Source: Acidimicrobiia bacterium
Lineage (GTDB): Bacteria > Actinomycetota > Acidimicrobiia > IMCC26256 > PALSA-610
Assembly: GCA_017882905.1 (NCBI GenBank)
Contig: JADGOO010000196.1
Coordinates: forward strand, 1 to 56,769
Length of the DNA stretch: 56,769 nt
Reading direction: 5' to 3'
The position numbers were made by a program, and so were the translations under genes. Shown here piece by piece: positions 44,353 through 54,207 of the stretch. The notes beneath the pieces were generated by a model, which was not told the origin of the DNA, did not search any database, and worked only from the letters and a program-made list of their open reading frames with translations. Position 1 is the first letter of the stretch, and each line of letters starts with the position of its first letter.

Positions 44353-44592
44353 ATGCAACACAGTCACATGCGCATTCCATAGGTAAGGGTGGCGCTCGTC
44401 GCCACGGCCGCGGTGATCGCTGGCAGCGCTCTGGCGATGGTCGGGGCCTCGCCTGCCGGCGCCAAGTCGGGCGTCGCCGTGCACTGCGATGCCGGCGGCA
44501 ATCTGCAGAGCGCGATCGATGGGGCGGCAACCGGTCGAAGCAGCGACGCGCGGGGCGGCGATCCAAGCCGCCCCCGTTTCGTCGTGTCGTGA
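44353..44592 (+). pseudogene. Truncated secreted beta-helix-like protein with amber stop
   Basis: ATG 44353 has a strong GGAGG box. After nine codons the frame meets TAG, then continues in the same frame with a textbook signal peptide ('LVATAAVIAGSALAMVGASP', then AGA) and 'VAVHCDAGGNLQSAIDGAA'. The latter resembles the opening of right-handed beta-helix/pectate-lyase-like surface proteins ('LQ-AID-AA'). The rest of that domain is absent, and the frame ends after about 25 unrelated residues. It is therefore a 5' remnant with both a nonsense mutation and a lost body. Confidence 0.6.
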
Positions 44593-44648
44593 TCCACGAC
44601 CGGGTAGTTCCGGAGATCCGCTGGTGTCGGCGACTTCGTGAAGCGTTC

Positions 44649-45002
44649 CTATACCCAGCCGAGCTGTCGCAACCGCGTCGTGATGAGCTTCCGCACGAGG
44701 CGCTTGGGTAGCGGCTTGTCGATCGCGAAGTGCAGCGAACCCTTCGTCATGTCGTAGCGGGCCAGCTCGTCGGAAAGCGTAGGCAGCACCGAACCGCTGT
44801 GGGGCAAGTAGCTCAGATGACCTTTGAACGCAGCAAACCCGGCCACAGTCTTGCCATGGAGCTTGAATGCAGGAACTCCGTACGAGATGCACTGCTCAGC
44901 TTCGGGCACGACCTCGAGAATTGACCGTCGCAACGCCTCCAGCGTGCCTCGCTTCGGCTCATCAAGCGTCTCGAGATACCGATCGACGTCGCGCTCGGAC
45001 AT
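44649..45002 (-). CDS. DUF1801 family protein (YdhG-like)
   Basis: The 117-residue protein starts at ATG 45002 ('MSERDVDRYLETLDEPKRGT'). It shows 'LRRSILEVVPEAEQCISYGV', 'AFKLHGKTVAGFAAFKGHLS' and 'PHSGSVLPTLSDELARYD', the DUF1801 pattern. Relatives include the Bacillus iron-chaperone-like YdhG/FraI. The usual length is 110-130 residues. A longer start at 45041 adds 13 residues with no better RBS. Function in this organism unknown. Confidence 0.88.
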   Translation of the reverse strand: MSERDVDRYLETLDEPKRGTLEALRRSILEVVPEAEQCISYGVPAFKLHGKTVAGFAAFKGHLSYLPHSGSVLPTLSDELARYDMTKGSLHFAIDKPLPKRLVRKLITTRLRQLGWV

Positions 45003-45109
45003 GACTCGAGTCTCGCGCCCGCGCATCGGAGCTTCCGGCACTCGCGCCCGAGCGACAGCTCGGCGCTATGTAAGGCCGCAGGCGACAAGCCACAGCAGCA
45101 CCAGCGCGG

Positions 45110-45530
45110 CTAGGTGAGCGTGAGCGAAGCGCCGTCGGTCGCGAGCTTGCCGTTGACGTCGGTGACGCCACTCCACACGAGCAGTGCGGAGCCGGTCCAT
45201 GCGAAGGCCGTCGCTCGTCTGCCGGAGAGGTAGGTCGGCAGACGTCGAAGACCCGCGTCGTGGGGTTCCAGACCGCGCCATCGCGCAAGTAGCTGTCACC
45301 TTGGCACTCGGTACCGCCCCAGGTGACGAGCGCCGAGCCCGTCCACGCGTGCGCGCTCGCGCACGAACCTGCCGCGACGACGAACTCGTCGCCGGCGGTG
45401 ACTCAGGGGATGAACGGGTAGCCGTGCGTCACCGGCATTGGCAGAGCCGCTTGACCGCCGGTGATGAGGACTGACGTCGGATCCTTCCACAATCGCGGGG
45501 GCCGGTTGGTAACAAGAAGGTTGGGACGCG
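45110..45530 (-). pseudogene. Decayed kelch-like secreted protein
   Basis: Reading leftward from the end of the acyltransferase gene, one frame gives 'LITGGQAALPMPVTHGYPF', an in-frame TGA, 'VTAGDEFVVAAGSCASAHAW', 'TGSALVTWGGTECQGDSYL' and 'DGAVWNPTTRVFDVCRP'. It then shifts frame to 'SGRRATAFAWTGSALLVWSG' and ends with TAG at 45110-45112. 'AWTGSALLVWGG' and 'WNPTTRVF' are kelch-repeat phrases. One stop and one frameshift plus the missing 5' half mark a pseudogene. The gene at 4893 is another propeller protein, but I see no close match. Confidence 0.6.
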
Positions 45531-47462
45531 TCAACGCCGTGAGAGAAATGGGGCGAGCCAGCGGTACACGAGCGCGCCCGCGTCAGGCTCGAAGTGCACG
45601 CCGTCGTAGCGGAGCCGGACGCCGTTGATGGTGTTCGTGTAGCGATGGCGGGGAGCCGTGAACGCGTTGAGATCAGCGAGCTGCACCGCTTCGAGGTGTT
45701 GCGCCGCATACGCGCGCAGGAGCGCGTTCCAGTGGTCGATGCGCGCGGGATCGTCTTCCTCCCGGTGAACGCTCGGATCGACCGATGATGCAGCACGATC
45801 GTTGTAGGGGGCAGTGAGCAGGACCACGCGTCCGCCACGCGACCGCAGGACTCCCACGCCGCGGTCGAGCATGTCGATCAGGTAGTGGTCGCTCTCGAGC
45901 GAACCGGCGGCCAGAACCCTTCCGTTGAGCTTCAGGTCTTCGACAACCCAGACGTCGAAGACGACGATCGATACGTCGGGGTCGATCTGCGCGACCCACG
46001 TCTGCCATTGCTGGGTCCACGTCGCGCATTCGCTCGGCACGGGTTGCCAGATCCCGCCGTTGAGGAGCGCTCCGTTGGGCGCGAGGCCGCAGCCGAGCTG
46101 GCCGCGGTCCCAAAGGGCGCGGCCGTCCTGACTTGCGCCTCGCTGAAGGCCCCAGCCGAGCGTTTCGGCGACCGAGTCGCCGACGAGCAGCAGCCGCCGC
46201 GTTTGCACGAACGCCGGCGACGTCGAGCCGCTCGCGCCGACCGTCAGCTTTGTTGCGTCTGCCTGCGGCGAACTGAGCGCGACCGGATCCGGCGGAGGCG
46301 CGAACGGGAGCGCGGAGACCGACGGCGCAAGCACCATCGCAACGACCGCGAGCACGCTTGCCGATGGCGCGATCAGCAACACTCCCCGTCGTACGCGAAG
46401 CGACGCGCCGGTCATGGCTGGGCGCTCCACGAACGCCCACGACACGATCGCCAACGCGAATGTGATGCTGAGACGGACGGCCAGGAGAAGTACGGGGTGG
46501 AGGTGAGTCCGTTGCGCGTCGAACACGAGGTCGACGGGCCAGTGCCAGAGGTACAGGCCGTAGGAGATGCGACCGAGGACCTTCAGCGGCGCGACGCGCA
46601 GCGCGCGGTTCAGCGCGGTTCGACCCCCGCTCACCGCGCTCGCGATCACCGCCACCGTCGCGAGCGCGACGACGGTGTGACCGCCGCGATACATCGCGAT
46701 CGACGTCTCGCGGCCGTCGACGAAGAACCAACACAGGAGCAAGGCCGCGACGCCACCCAGCCATTGGACAATTGCCCGGCCGGCGTGGGCCGGTCGAACC
46801 GACACGTCGCCGAGTAGGACGCCGAGCGCCGCGCCGAGCAGCAACGCTTGCGCCCGCGTGTCCGTGCCGTAGTACACGCGAGACGGATCCAATCCCGGAT
46901 GGGCCAGCAGCGCCATCTCGACGGCTGAGAACAGCGCCCCCGTTGCGAACGCGACTGCAAGCCAGCTCTTGCGACCCTTCGTTGAGCGCATCAGTCCCGC
47001 AACGACAAACGGCCACACGAGGTAGAACTGCTCCTCGACGGCGAGCGACCATGCGTGCCGCAACGGCGAGGGCGCACCGAACTGAGCGAAGTAGCTCTGG
47101 TGCGCGAACACGAACCGCCAGTTCGCCACGTAGGCAACGGTTGCGATCCAGTCGCCGCGGAGCGATGCAACCTCCGACGGCGCGGCGACCAGCCGCGCGT
47201 AGAACACGATGCCGACCAGCAGCAACGCCAGCGCGGGCAGGAGGCGTCGTGCCCGGCGCCTCCAGAACGCGATGAGATCAACGCGGCCCGTTCGGGTGTG
47301 CTCGGACAGCAGCAGCGATGTGATCAGAAAGCCGCTGAGGACGAAGAACACGTCGACGCCGAGGTAGCCGCCCCGCAGCCAACCCGTGCCGCCGTGGTAG
47401 ATGAGCACCGCGACGACGGCGATGCCCCGAAGTCCGTCAAGTGCGGGAACCCGTCGCTTCAC
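45531..47462 (-). CDS. Acyltransferase 3/SGNH-domain O-acyltransferase (OafA/YrhL-like)
   Basis: The 643-residue protein has an acyltransferase-3 membrane domain of about ten helices (1-380: 'RRVPALDGLRGIAVVAVLIY', 'GVDVFFVLSGFLIT', 'HAWSLAVEEQFYLVWP', 'LGRISYGLYLWHWPV'). A periplasmic SGNH hydrolase-like domain follows (about 425-643) with 'LLLVGDSVAETLGWGL' (block I Ser) and 'LRYDGVHFEPDAG' (block V Asp-x-x-His). These enzymes move acyl groups, mostly acetyl, onto peptidoglycan, O-antigen or other glycans. The receptor is unknown; the GT87 and sugar methyltransferase genes elsewhere in the window also suggest surface-glycan work. Confidence 0.93.
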   Translation of the reverse strand: MKRRVPALDGLRGIAVVAVLIYHGGTGWLRGGYLGVDVFFVLSGFLITSLLLSEHTRTGRVDLIAFWRRRARRLLPALALLLVGIVFYARLVAAPSEVASLRGDWIATVAYVANWRFVFAHQSYFAQFGAPSPLRHAWSLAVEEQFYLVWPFVVAGLMRSTKGRKSWLAVAFATGALFSAVEMALLAHPGLDPSRVYYGTDTRAQALLLGAALGVLLGDVSVRPAHAGRAIVQWLGGVAALLLCWFFVDGRETSIAMYRGGHTVVALATVAVIASAVSGGRTALNRALRVAPLKVLGRISYGLYLWHWPVDLVFDAQRTHLHPVLLLAVRLSITFALAIVSWAFVERPAMTGASLRVRRGVLLIAPSASVLAVVAMVLAPSVSALPFAPPPDPVALSSPQADATKLTVGASGSTSPAFVQTRRLLLVGDSVAETLGWGLQRGASQDGRALWDRGQLGCGLAPNGALLNGGIWQPVPSECATWTQQWQTWVAQIDPDVSIVVFDVWVVEDLKLNGRVLAAGSLESDHYLIDMLDRGVGVLRSRGGRVVLLTAPYNDRAASSVDPSVHREEDDPARIDHWNALLRAYAAQHLEAVQLADLNAFTAPRHRYTNTINGVRLRYDGVHFEPDAGALVYRWLAPFLSRR

Positions 47463-47540
47463 GTTCGCCGATCGCCTTGCTTCGAATCGCTCGTCACGTA
47501 CCGTAAAGCAGCCGACGGGCAGCGTGCGCTCGTCGCCGGC

Positions 47541-49355
<1,815 letters not shown>

Positions 49356-49387
49356 GCCTCAGGCTACGGCCGCCCGCGCGCCGGTCG

Positions 49388-50134
49388 TCAGCCCAGCAGC
49401 GGAGGGCTCACCACTCGGAACTCGTTGTCGTCGGGGTCGGCCATGACCACCGCATCGACATCGCCCTGGCCGATGTCGAGTCGCGCCGCGCCGAGCGCAA
49501 CGAGGCGGTCCACCTCCGCTTGGCGATCACCGCGTTCGGGCGCGATGTCGAGATGCAGCCGGTTCTTCCCGAACTTCGGCATCAGCGGCGGACCACTCCA
49601 GGTGATGAGCGGACCGGTGCCGTCGGGCGCCCGGATCGCGGTCTCTTCGTTCTGATCCCAGACCAACGGCCATCCGAGCACCTCACTCCAGAAGACGCCG
49701 ACCCTGCGCGTGCCGTCGCAGTTGATCGCTCCGAGACGTTCGCAGCCGGCGAGAAAGGAGTTGCCCGGTGCGAGGATGCACATCTCGTTGCCTTCGGGGT
49801 CGGCGAGCACGTCATGGCCTTCCTCGGGGCGCTGACCGATGTCGATGCGGCGCCCGCCGATCTCGATCAGCCTCGCCAGCGATTCGCGCTGGTCGTCGAC
49901 CGACGTCGTGGTCAGATCAAGATGCATGCGGTTCTGGCCGGCCTTGTGTCCCTGAGCCCGAAGGAACACGATCCGGAATCTGGTGGCGTCGGTCGGCACG
50001 AGACCGACCGCATCACGCGTCTCGACGCCGATCTCCCAGTGCAGCGCCTCGGCCCAGAAGCGCGCGAGACCGATCGGATCGTTCGCATCGAAGCAGAGCG
50101 CGACGAGCCGCGACACCGTTGCTTCGGGCATCAT
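49388..50134 (-). CDS. Two-domain VOC (glyoxalase-fold) protein
   Basis: From ATG 50134 the product is 248 residues with two tandem glyoxalase/VOC modules: 'RLVALCFDANDPIGLARFWA' with 'GQNRMHLDLTTTSVDDQRES' and 'DPEGNEMCILAPGNSF' in the first, and 'RVGVFWSEVLGWPLVWDQNE' with 'KNRLHLDIAPERGD' and 'DPDDNEFRVVSPPL' in the second. The paired His and Glu residues suit a metal site. Many such 'glyoxalase-like domain' proteins in actinobacteria have no assigned substrate. A start at 50179 lacks an RBS. Confidence 0.87.
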   Translation of the reverse strand: MMPEATVSRLVALCFDANDPIGLARFWAEALHWEIGVETRDAVGLVPTDATRFRIVFLRAQGHKAGQNRMHLDLTTTSVDDQRESLARLIEIGGRRIDIGQRPEEGHDVLADPEGNEMCILAPGNSFLAGCERLGAINCDGTRRVGVFWSEVLGWPLVWDQNEETAIRAPDGTGPLITWSGPPLMPKFGKNRLHLDIAPERGDRQAEVDRLVALGAARLDIGQGDVDAVVMADPDDNEFRVVSPPLLG

Positions 50135-50243
50135 CCGATCTCCCGGGCCGTCGACATCGCGAGCAGTATCGCTCGCCACGCGCGCTCGCCTCGCCGGGAT
50201 TCGGCGGGCGCCACGCGGACCGACCGGCGGGCGGGCCGGCGGA

Positions 50244-50507
50244 TCAGCTTTCCGGAAGTGCCTCGAAGTTTCGCTTGGCGGCCTTGTACCAGCCCATCCC
50301 GGAGATCGGGTGCTTCCACCGGCCCTTCATCGCCTTCAGGGCGCCGGCGTGCGTGTCATCGCCACCCGCGACCATCTCCTTCAGGTGACGATCTTGGGCC
50401 TTGATGACCTCGTCGGCCGTCTCGCCCTGGAGCGGGTGGTCGCACGGCCCACCCAGCTGTTCGCATGTCATCGTCTTCACGTTGCTCACCGCCTTGTTCT
50501 CGGCCAC
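50244..50507 (-). CDS. Small conserved hypothetical protein with CEQLGGPCD motif
   Basis: The 87-residue soluble protein is marked by 'TMTCEQLGGPCDHPLQGETA', 'DEVIKAQDRHLKEMV' and 'MKGRWKHPISGMGWYKAAKR'. The CxxxxxxC pair and 'G-TADEVIKA' resemble the DUF1059-like group of tiny proteins that often sit near detoxification genes. No function is known. It is divergent from the TetR gene, whose operator lies about 30 bases upstream of its start. Confidence 0.75.
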   Translation of the reverse strand: MAENKAVSNVKTMTCEQLGGPCDHPLQGETADEVIKAQDRHLKEMVAGGDDTHAGALKAMKGRWKHPISGMGWYKAAKRNFEALPES

Positions 50508-50537
50508 GACCGCACCGGATGGCCGGGTCGTGGGATA

Positions 50538-50564
50538 GTTACACTCTCAAATCGAGAGTGATAC
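50538..50564. promoter_or_regulatory. TetR operator candidate
   Basis: CACTCTC (50542-50548) and GAGAGTG (50554-50560) pair perfectly around AAATC. The arms extend to 11 bp each with two mismatches (GTTACACTCTC/GAGAGTGATAC). The site lies 15 bases before the GTG of tetR at 50575 and in the 67-base divergent gap to the small protein gene. Confidence 0.6.
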
Positions 50565-50574
50565 TATCAAATTC

Positions 50575-51219
50575 GTGCCGGAGGATGTCAAGCGCGATCC
50601 GCCGACGCAGGGCGGTCGGGGGCAGGCCCGGACCCGCTTCGCTCGCCGAGCCGTCGTCACTGCAGCCCGCACGCTCTTCCTCGAACGCGGCTACGCCGGA
50701 ACGACCATCGACGGCATCAGCAGCCTCGCCGACGTGCCACCGGCAACCGTGTACCGGCTCTTCGCCTCGAAGCTCGGCATCCTGAAGGCGCTGCTCGACA
50801 CGGCGATCGCCGGCGACGATCAGCCGGTCGCCGTGCAAGAACGGCCGAACATCGCGCAGCTGTTTGGCGAGCCCGACCCGACCAAGCTCCTCGCGGGGTT
50901 CGCCGGCGTCACGACCGCGATCAACCAACGGACCAGCGACGTGTACCGCATCCTCGTCGGCGCCGCCGGTTCCGACCCCGCCGCGGCCGAGCTGCTCGAC
51001 GAGATCCAACAACAACGCGATCGCGGTCAAGGCGAGATCGCGCGCGCACTCGCTCGCGCCGGAACGCTACGCGCCGACCTGCAGGAAGACCGTGCAGTCG
51101 ACCTCATTCACGCGCTCATGTCTCCCGAGGTCTATCGACTCCTCGTCGTCGATCGACACTGGACGCCCGAGCAGTACGAGCACTGGCTCGCAACGACGCT
51201 CTTTCAACAGCTCGTGTGA
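50575..51219 (+). CDS. TetR-family transcriptional regulator
   Basis: The 214-residue protein has an HTH 'AVVTAARTLFLERGYAGTTI' plus 'LADVPPATVYRLFASKLGIL' and a C-terminal all-helical domain. It shares with the 24581 regulator the phrase 'AGDDxPV' after the HTH and a similar 'ELYxLLVxxRxW' close, so the two are likely paralogues. The start is GTG 50575 immediately after the operator palindrome, suggesting autorepression. It converges with a sulfotransferase gene (five bases apart). Confidence 0.9.
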   Translation: MPEDVKRDPPTQGGRGQARTRFARRAVVTAARTLFLERGYAGTTIDGISSLADVPPATVYRLFASKLGILKALLDTAIAGDDQPVAVQERPNIAQLFGEPDPTKLLAGFAGVTTAINQRTSDVYRILVGAAGSDPAAAELLDEIQQQRDRGQGEIARALARAGTLRADLQEDRAVDLIHALMSPEVYRLLVVDRHWTPEQYEHWLATTLFQQLV

Positions 51220-51223
51220 GCCG

Positions 51224-52159
51224 TCATGGCGCGACGGCGCCGCCGTTGTACACCCAGTCGAAGGCGACGGGGTCGGCGAGGATCGTGCGACCGATCGTGG
51301 CGATGGTCTCGGAGAACTGTGGCGTGACGCCGTCCTCGGCGCTCGCGCCGAGCTGACCCTTTCGGATCATGGCGCCGGGGTCGAGGATCTGCACGTCGGA
51401 GACGCTGCGCAGCTCGAACTTGTCTTCGTGCGCCTTCATCCACGGGAACGACGCGTGCTCGAGGATCTTCGGCCAGGTCTCGTCGGCAACGTCGAAACCG
51501 AGGAACCCGGCCATCCGACGGATTGTCGGCTCAGGCTCGCGCTTCAGGTCGGAGTAGTGGACGAGCAGCACGTTCGGTTCGTTGCGCAGCGCCCACCACG
51601 CGGCCGCGAACCCGAACACCATCGGCGCGAGCGCGTGGCTCCCCAGACCAGCGACGTAGGCCGCGAAGTCGGGACCGGCCAGCGCGGTGCGGTCGACGCC
51701 CCACAGATCGAACCAGGCATCGGAGTGGGACATGAGGAACGGGCGGAACGAGGCGAGTGCCTCATCGGGGTTGCGCACAACCACCATGTACCGCACGTCG
51801 AGGACCGCGCCGGCCGGTTGATACGGCAACGCGGGCGGCGCCGCGTGGCTCTTGAACGCACGACGCCGGTCGTTCGGCATCGCATCGAACTCGGCCACGA
51901 TGTCGTCGACGACGCTGTCGGGCCGGGGCAGGATCTCCGGCCACGGCACCTCGGCATAGATGTCGGCGAACGAGTCGTCGCCTCCGGATCGGAGCTGGTG
52001 AACGATGTTCATCGTCCACGTGGTCCCGCTCTTGGGCGGCACGGCAATCACGATGTCACCGTCGCGCCACGCCATCTTCTGCTGGATCTCGTCGTTGAGC
52101 CACGGCGGCGGTCCACCAGGCGCAGCGTCGTGTCCGACCTCTTGCGTCGATGCAGTCAT
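51224..52159 (-). CDS. Sulfotransferase family protein
   Basis: The 311-residue cytosolic-type sulfotransferase has the PAPS 5'-phosphosulfate loop 'IVIAVPPKSGTTWTMNIVHQ', a probable catalytic histidine in 'RAFKSHAAPPALPYQ', the 3'-phosphate-binding 'YMVVVRNPDEALASFRPF', and a C-terminal 'RKGQLGASAEDGVTP' (RKG motif of the PAPS site). It would transfer sulfate from PAPS to a hydroxyl of a small lipid, sterol or sugar. Sulfotransferases are abundant in mycobacteria and Acidimicrobiia. No other sulfation gene is nearby. Confidence 0.93.
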   Translation of the reverse strand: MTASTQEVGHDAAPGGPPPWLNDEIQQKMAWRDGDIVIAVPPKSGTTWTMNIVHQLRSGGDDSFADIYAEVPWPEILPRPDSVVDDIVAEFDAMPNDRRRAFKSHAAPPALPYQPAGAVLDVRYMVVVRNPDEALASFRPFLMSHSDAWFDLWGVDRTALAGPDFAAYVAGLGSHALAPMVFGFAAAWWALRNEPNVLLVHYSDLKREPEPTIRRMAGFLGFDVADETWPKILEHASFPWMKAHEDKFELRSVSDVQILDPGAMIRKGQLGASAEDGVTPQFSETIATIGRTILADPVAFDWVYNGGAVAP

Positions 52160-52399
52160 GGGCCAGATGGTGGCGAGTTCGCCGCGTCACTCGCGCATCA
52201 CCGCGATGAGGTCGCGTCGGCGGCTGGGTTGATCGGCGCTGCCCCGGCGGACGTGGCGTTGATCGCGTCCGTGTCGGCAGCCGCCGGTCTTGTAGCCGCG
52301 CAGTTCGGTCCCGCCGGCCGAGGTGCCAACGTCGTGATCGGCGAACGTGAGTACAGCGGAGGTCGTCGGCGACGAGGGGTGGGAGCGCCTGACCCATGA
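52160..52399 (+). pseudogene. 5' fragment of a class V aminotransferase-fold PLP enzyme
   Basis: In the frame from 52160 to the stop at 52397-52399 the sequence reads 'DGGEFAASLAHHRDEVASAA', 'GLIGAAPADVALIASVSAAA', 'GLVAAQFGPAGRGANVVIGE' and 'REYSGG'. The phrases 'LIGA-P-DVALI-SVSAA' and 'NVVI-EREYS' match the N-terminal third of NifS/isopenicillin-epimerase-like PLP enzymes. The rest, including the PLP lysine, is missing, and no start is present. It is a remnant abutting the sulfotransferase start. Bases 52400-52520 hold nothing I can assign. Confidence 0.5.
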
Positions 52400-52520
52400 C
52401 CCGCAGGTGCGTGGGGTCGAAGCCGTCCGGTGGGAGACCACATCGCTGGCCTCGCGTGACCGCGCCACGACTGCCGACCGTAGTGGTGGCTCAGGCCAGC
52501 GGGTGCGGCATCATGAATGC

Positions 52521-53039
52521 GTGTGGGAATCGCGTGACACTCAGCCCGACGAGCCGGGGTGGTGGCTCGCGTCGGACGGTCGCTGGTATCCCTCAGAGTC
52601 GTTGCAGCCTCCGTCCCCGCGACCGCGTTTCTTCGACAGCCAGGATCGGCCGAACGAGCTTGCACTCGGCGCGGTGTTCGCCGCCTCGGTCGGTGCCGCA
52701 TGGCTCGTCATCGGTTGGGACCTCTCGACTGTCGACGGTCACGGTCAGCCGTTGCACCACTCGTTTCCGCGCTCGACATGGATGTTCGTGGTGGGCGTCG
52801 CCGCGATCGTTGCGATTCACGCGTGGGCCGGCTGGGTGTATCCGCAGGGATGGAAGTGGATCGGCGCGGCTGGGACGCTCGGCGTCGAAGCTTGGTACCT
52901 GTGGCGCGGCTTCGCGGGCCGCGTGGACGGCGCGAACATGGCCGGTGCAGGCGCGGTGATGCTCCTGCCAGTCATCGTGTGCTTCACGGCGCTTCCTGCA
53001 TGGCTCGCATCGCACCGAGCCACCCGCATCACTACGTAG
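52521..53039 (+). CDS. DUF2510-motif small membrane protein
   Basis: From GTG 52521 the protein has 172 residues. The N-terminal 'DEPGWWLASDGRWYPSES' is the actinobacterial DUF2510 module (P-G-W-W-x-D-x-x-x-x-R-W-Y/W), a probable intracellular adhesion or recognition piece often fused to membrane domains. Four hydrophobic segments follow (about 45-65, 80-100, 110-130 and 145-165). The role is unknown. A longer frame from 52347 contains unrelated low-complexity residues and was not used. Confidence 0.78.
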   Translation: MWESRDTQPDEPGWWLASDGRWYPSESLQPPSPRPRFFDSQDRPNELALGAVFAASVGAAWLVIGWDLSTVDGHGQPLHHSFPRSTWMFVVGVAAIVAIHAWAGWVYPQGWKWIGAAGTLGVEAWYLWRGFAGRVDGANMAGAGAVMLLPVIVCFTALPAWLASHRATRITT

Positions 53040-53143
53040 CTTCGCACCGATCTGCCTTTGAGCACGGGCACCGTGTTGTCGGTGAGCGCAACACCTGCTC
53101 GAGCAGCAGGCGCTCGTTCGTCGAGCCAGCCATCTCGGCAGCT

Positions 53144-53162
53144 CGGCGCCGTCGAGCGGCGC
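53144..53162. terminator. Hairpin between convergent genes
   Basis: GGCGCCG, loop TCGAG, CGGCGCC: a perfect 7-bp GC stem lying between the membrane protein (stop 53039) and the methyltransferase on the other strand (stop 53202). A second, looser hairpin (gctgcc...ggcagc, about 53169-53189) follows. No other feature is seen in 53040-53201. Confidence 0.6.
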
Positions 53163-53201
53163 CTAACCGGCTGCCGGCGGCGCTGGCAGCTCTTGGTGCG
53201 G

Positions 53202-53981
53202 TCAGGTTGCGCGCTGGCCGACGCGCAGGACCGTGAGGTAGCGACGCGCGGCTCGGTCGTCCATGCGTGTGCGAATGCGTTCCGCGATCGCCTCAAGTAG
53301 CCGCTCGCGCGTGCGGGCTTCGATTCGCCGGTAGAGCGAGTTCGTGCGGAGGAGATCTGCGAAGCCGTCTCCGTCGAACCATTGCACTGTCGGATACCAG
53401 CGCACGACTGTCTCGCCGAACAACCCACCAGGGTCGATGTCTGGCCCCCACCCCGAGTCAGTCGCACGCACCTCGTCCTCGAGCGGCGGGTGCCCCCAGT
53501 CGGGGTTCCCCGGGGAGCACTGTTGGTGCAGATCTGCGGTCTCCGCGTACATCTCCGGCTCGCCGCTTCTGCGAACAACCACGTGGCCGACAAGCGCCAT
53601 CCATCCATCGGCCCGGACAACCTTGTGCGCTTTGGGCCAACCGAGCGATGGCTCGACCCAGTGCCACGACGACGCGGCCACGAGTGCGTCGAAAGTCCGG
53701 CCGTGATCGTCCCACTGCTCGAAGCTCGAGTTCTCGACGTCGACCGAAGGAAGGTGCGCGAGCCGCTGTCGCGCGATTGCCGCCATGGCAGGACCAGGCT
53801 CGACGGCCGTGACCGAACAGCCGAGCGCGGCGAGCGACCCGGTGGCCTGGCCGGTGCCACATCCGACCTCCACGACGCACGAGCCGTCGCCAATACCTGC
53901 GATTGAAGCCAAGTCGGCGAACAGCTCATCGGGGTAGTGCGGCCGCACGCGGTCGTACAGTTCGGGAACCTCGTTGAACAC
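53202..53981 (-). CDS. Class I SAM-dependent methyltransferase
   Basis: The GTG start at 53981 gives 259 residues opening 'FNEVPELYDRVRPHYPDELF', the standard beginning of a Methyltransf_11/25 subfamily. Motif I is 'CVVEVGCGTGQATGSLAALG', and it continues 'VTAVEPGPAMAAIARQRLAH' and 'FDALVAASSWHWVEP', typical of proteins whose post-motif is 'HWv-p'. The substrate is unknown. The much longer frame back to 54437 overlaps the divergent kinase gene and has non-coding composition. A lipoprotein-like 20-residue start in another frame at 54031 is probably chance. Confidence 0.85.
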   Translation of the reverse strand: MFNEVPELYDRVRPHYPDELFADLASIAGIGDGSCVVEVGCGTGQATGSLAALGCSVTAVEPGPAMAAIARQRLAHLPSVDVENSSFEQWDDHGRTFDALVAASSWHWVEPSLGWPKAHKVVRADGWMALVGHVVVRRSGEPEMYAETADLHQQCSPGNPDWGHPPLEDEVRATDSGWGPDIDPGGLFGETVVRWYPTVQWFDGDGFADLLRTNSLYRRIEARTRERLLEAIAERIRTRMDDRAARRYLTVLRVGQRAT

Positions 53982-54207
53982 GCAGCCAAGACGATGCCGA
54001 CCAGGGTCACCCACGCCACCAATCCTGACATGCGACGGTACTGATCGGCGTCGCCTCGACACGCCGAATCGAGCGCAATCGGCCCAACGCAATCGCAAGC
54101 GAGCCGCCCGACGATCAGCGCGGCGTTTGCGGGTGCGACGGGAGCCGAGGCCCCGCCCTACCGGATGTGGCCGGCGAAGGCTCCCTCGTACGTGCAACGC
54201 TGCCCAG
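53982..54207. other. Divergent intergenic region
   Basis: These 226 bases separate the methyltransferase and the P-loop kinase, which diverge. I find no convincing palindrome, tRNA or small gene in it. Both promoters must lie here. Confidence 0.4.

Noticed and set aside
45400-45420. In-frame TGA in the kelch-like remnant as a second selenocysteine codon
   Set aside because: There is no redox motif or nearby Cys partner, a frameshift follows, and the 5' half is missing, so it is simply decay.
53972-54031. Lipoprotein-like start (MSGLVAWVTLVGIVLAAC) on the minus strand
   Set aside because: Only about 20 residues look like a signal; the frame then runs through methyltransferase coding sequence in the wrong phase.
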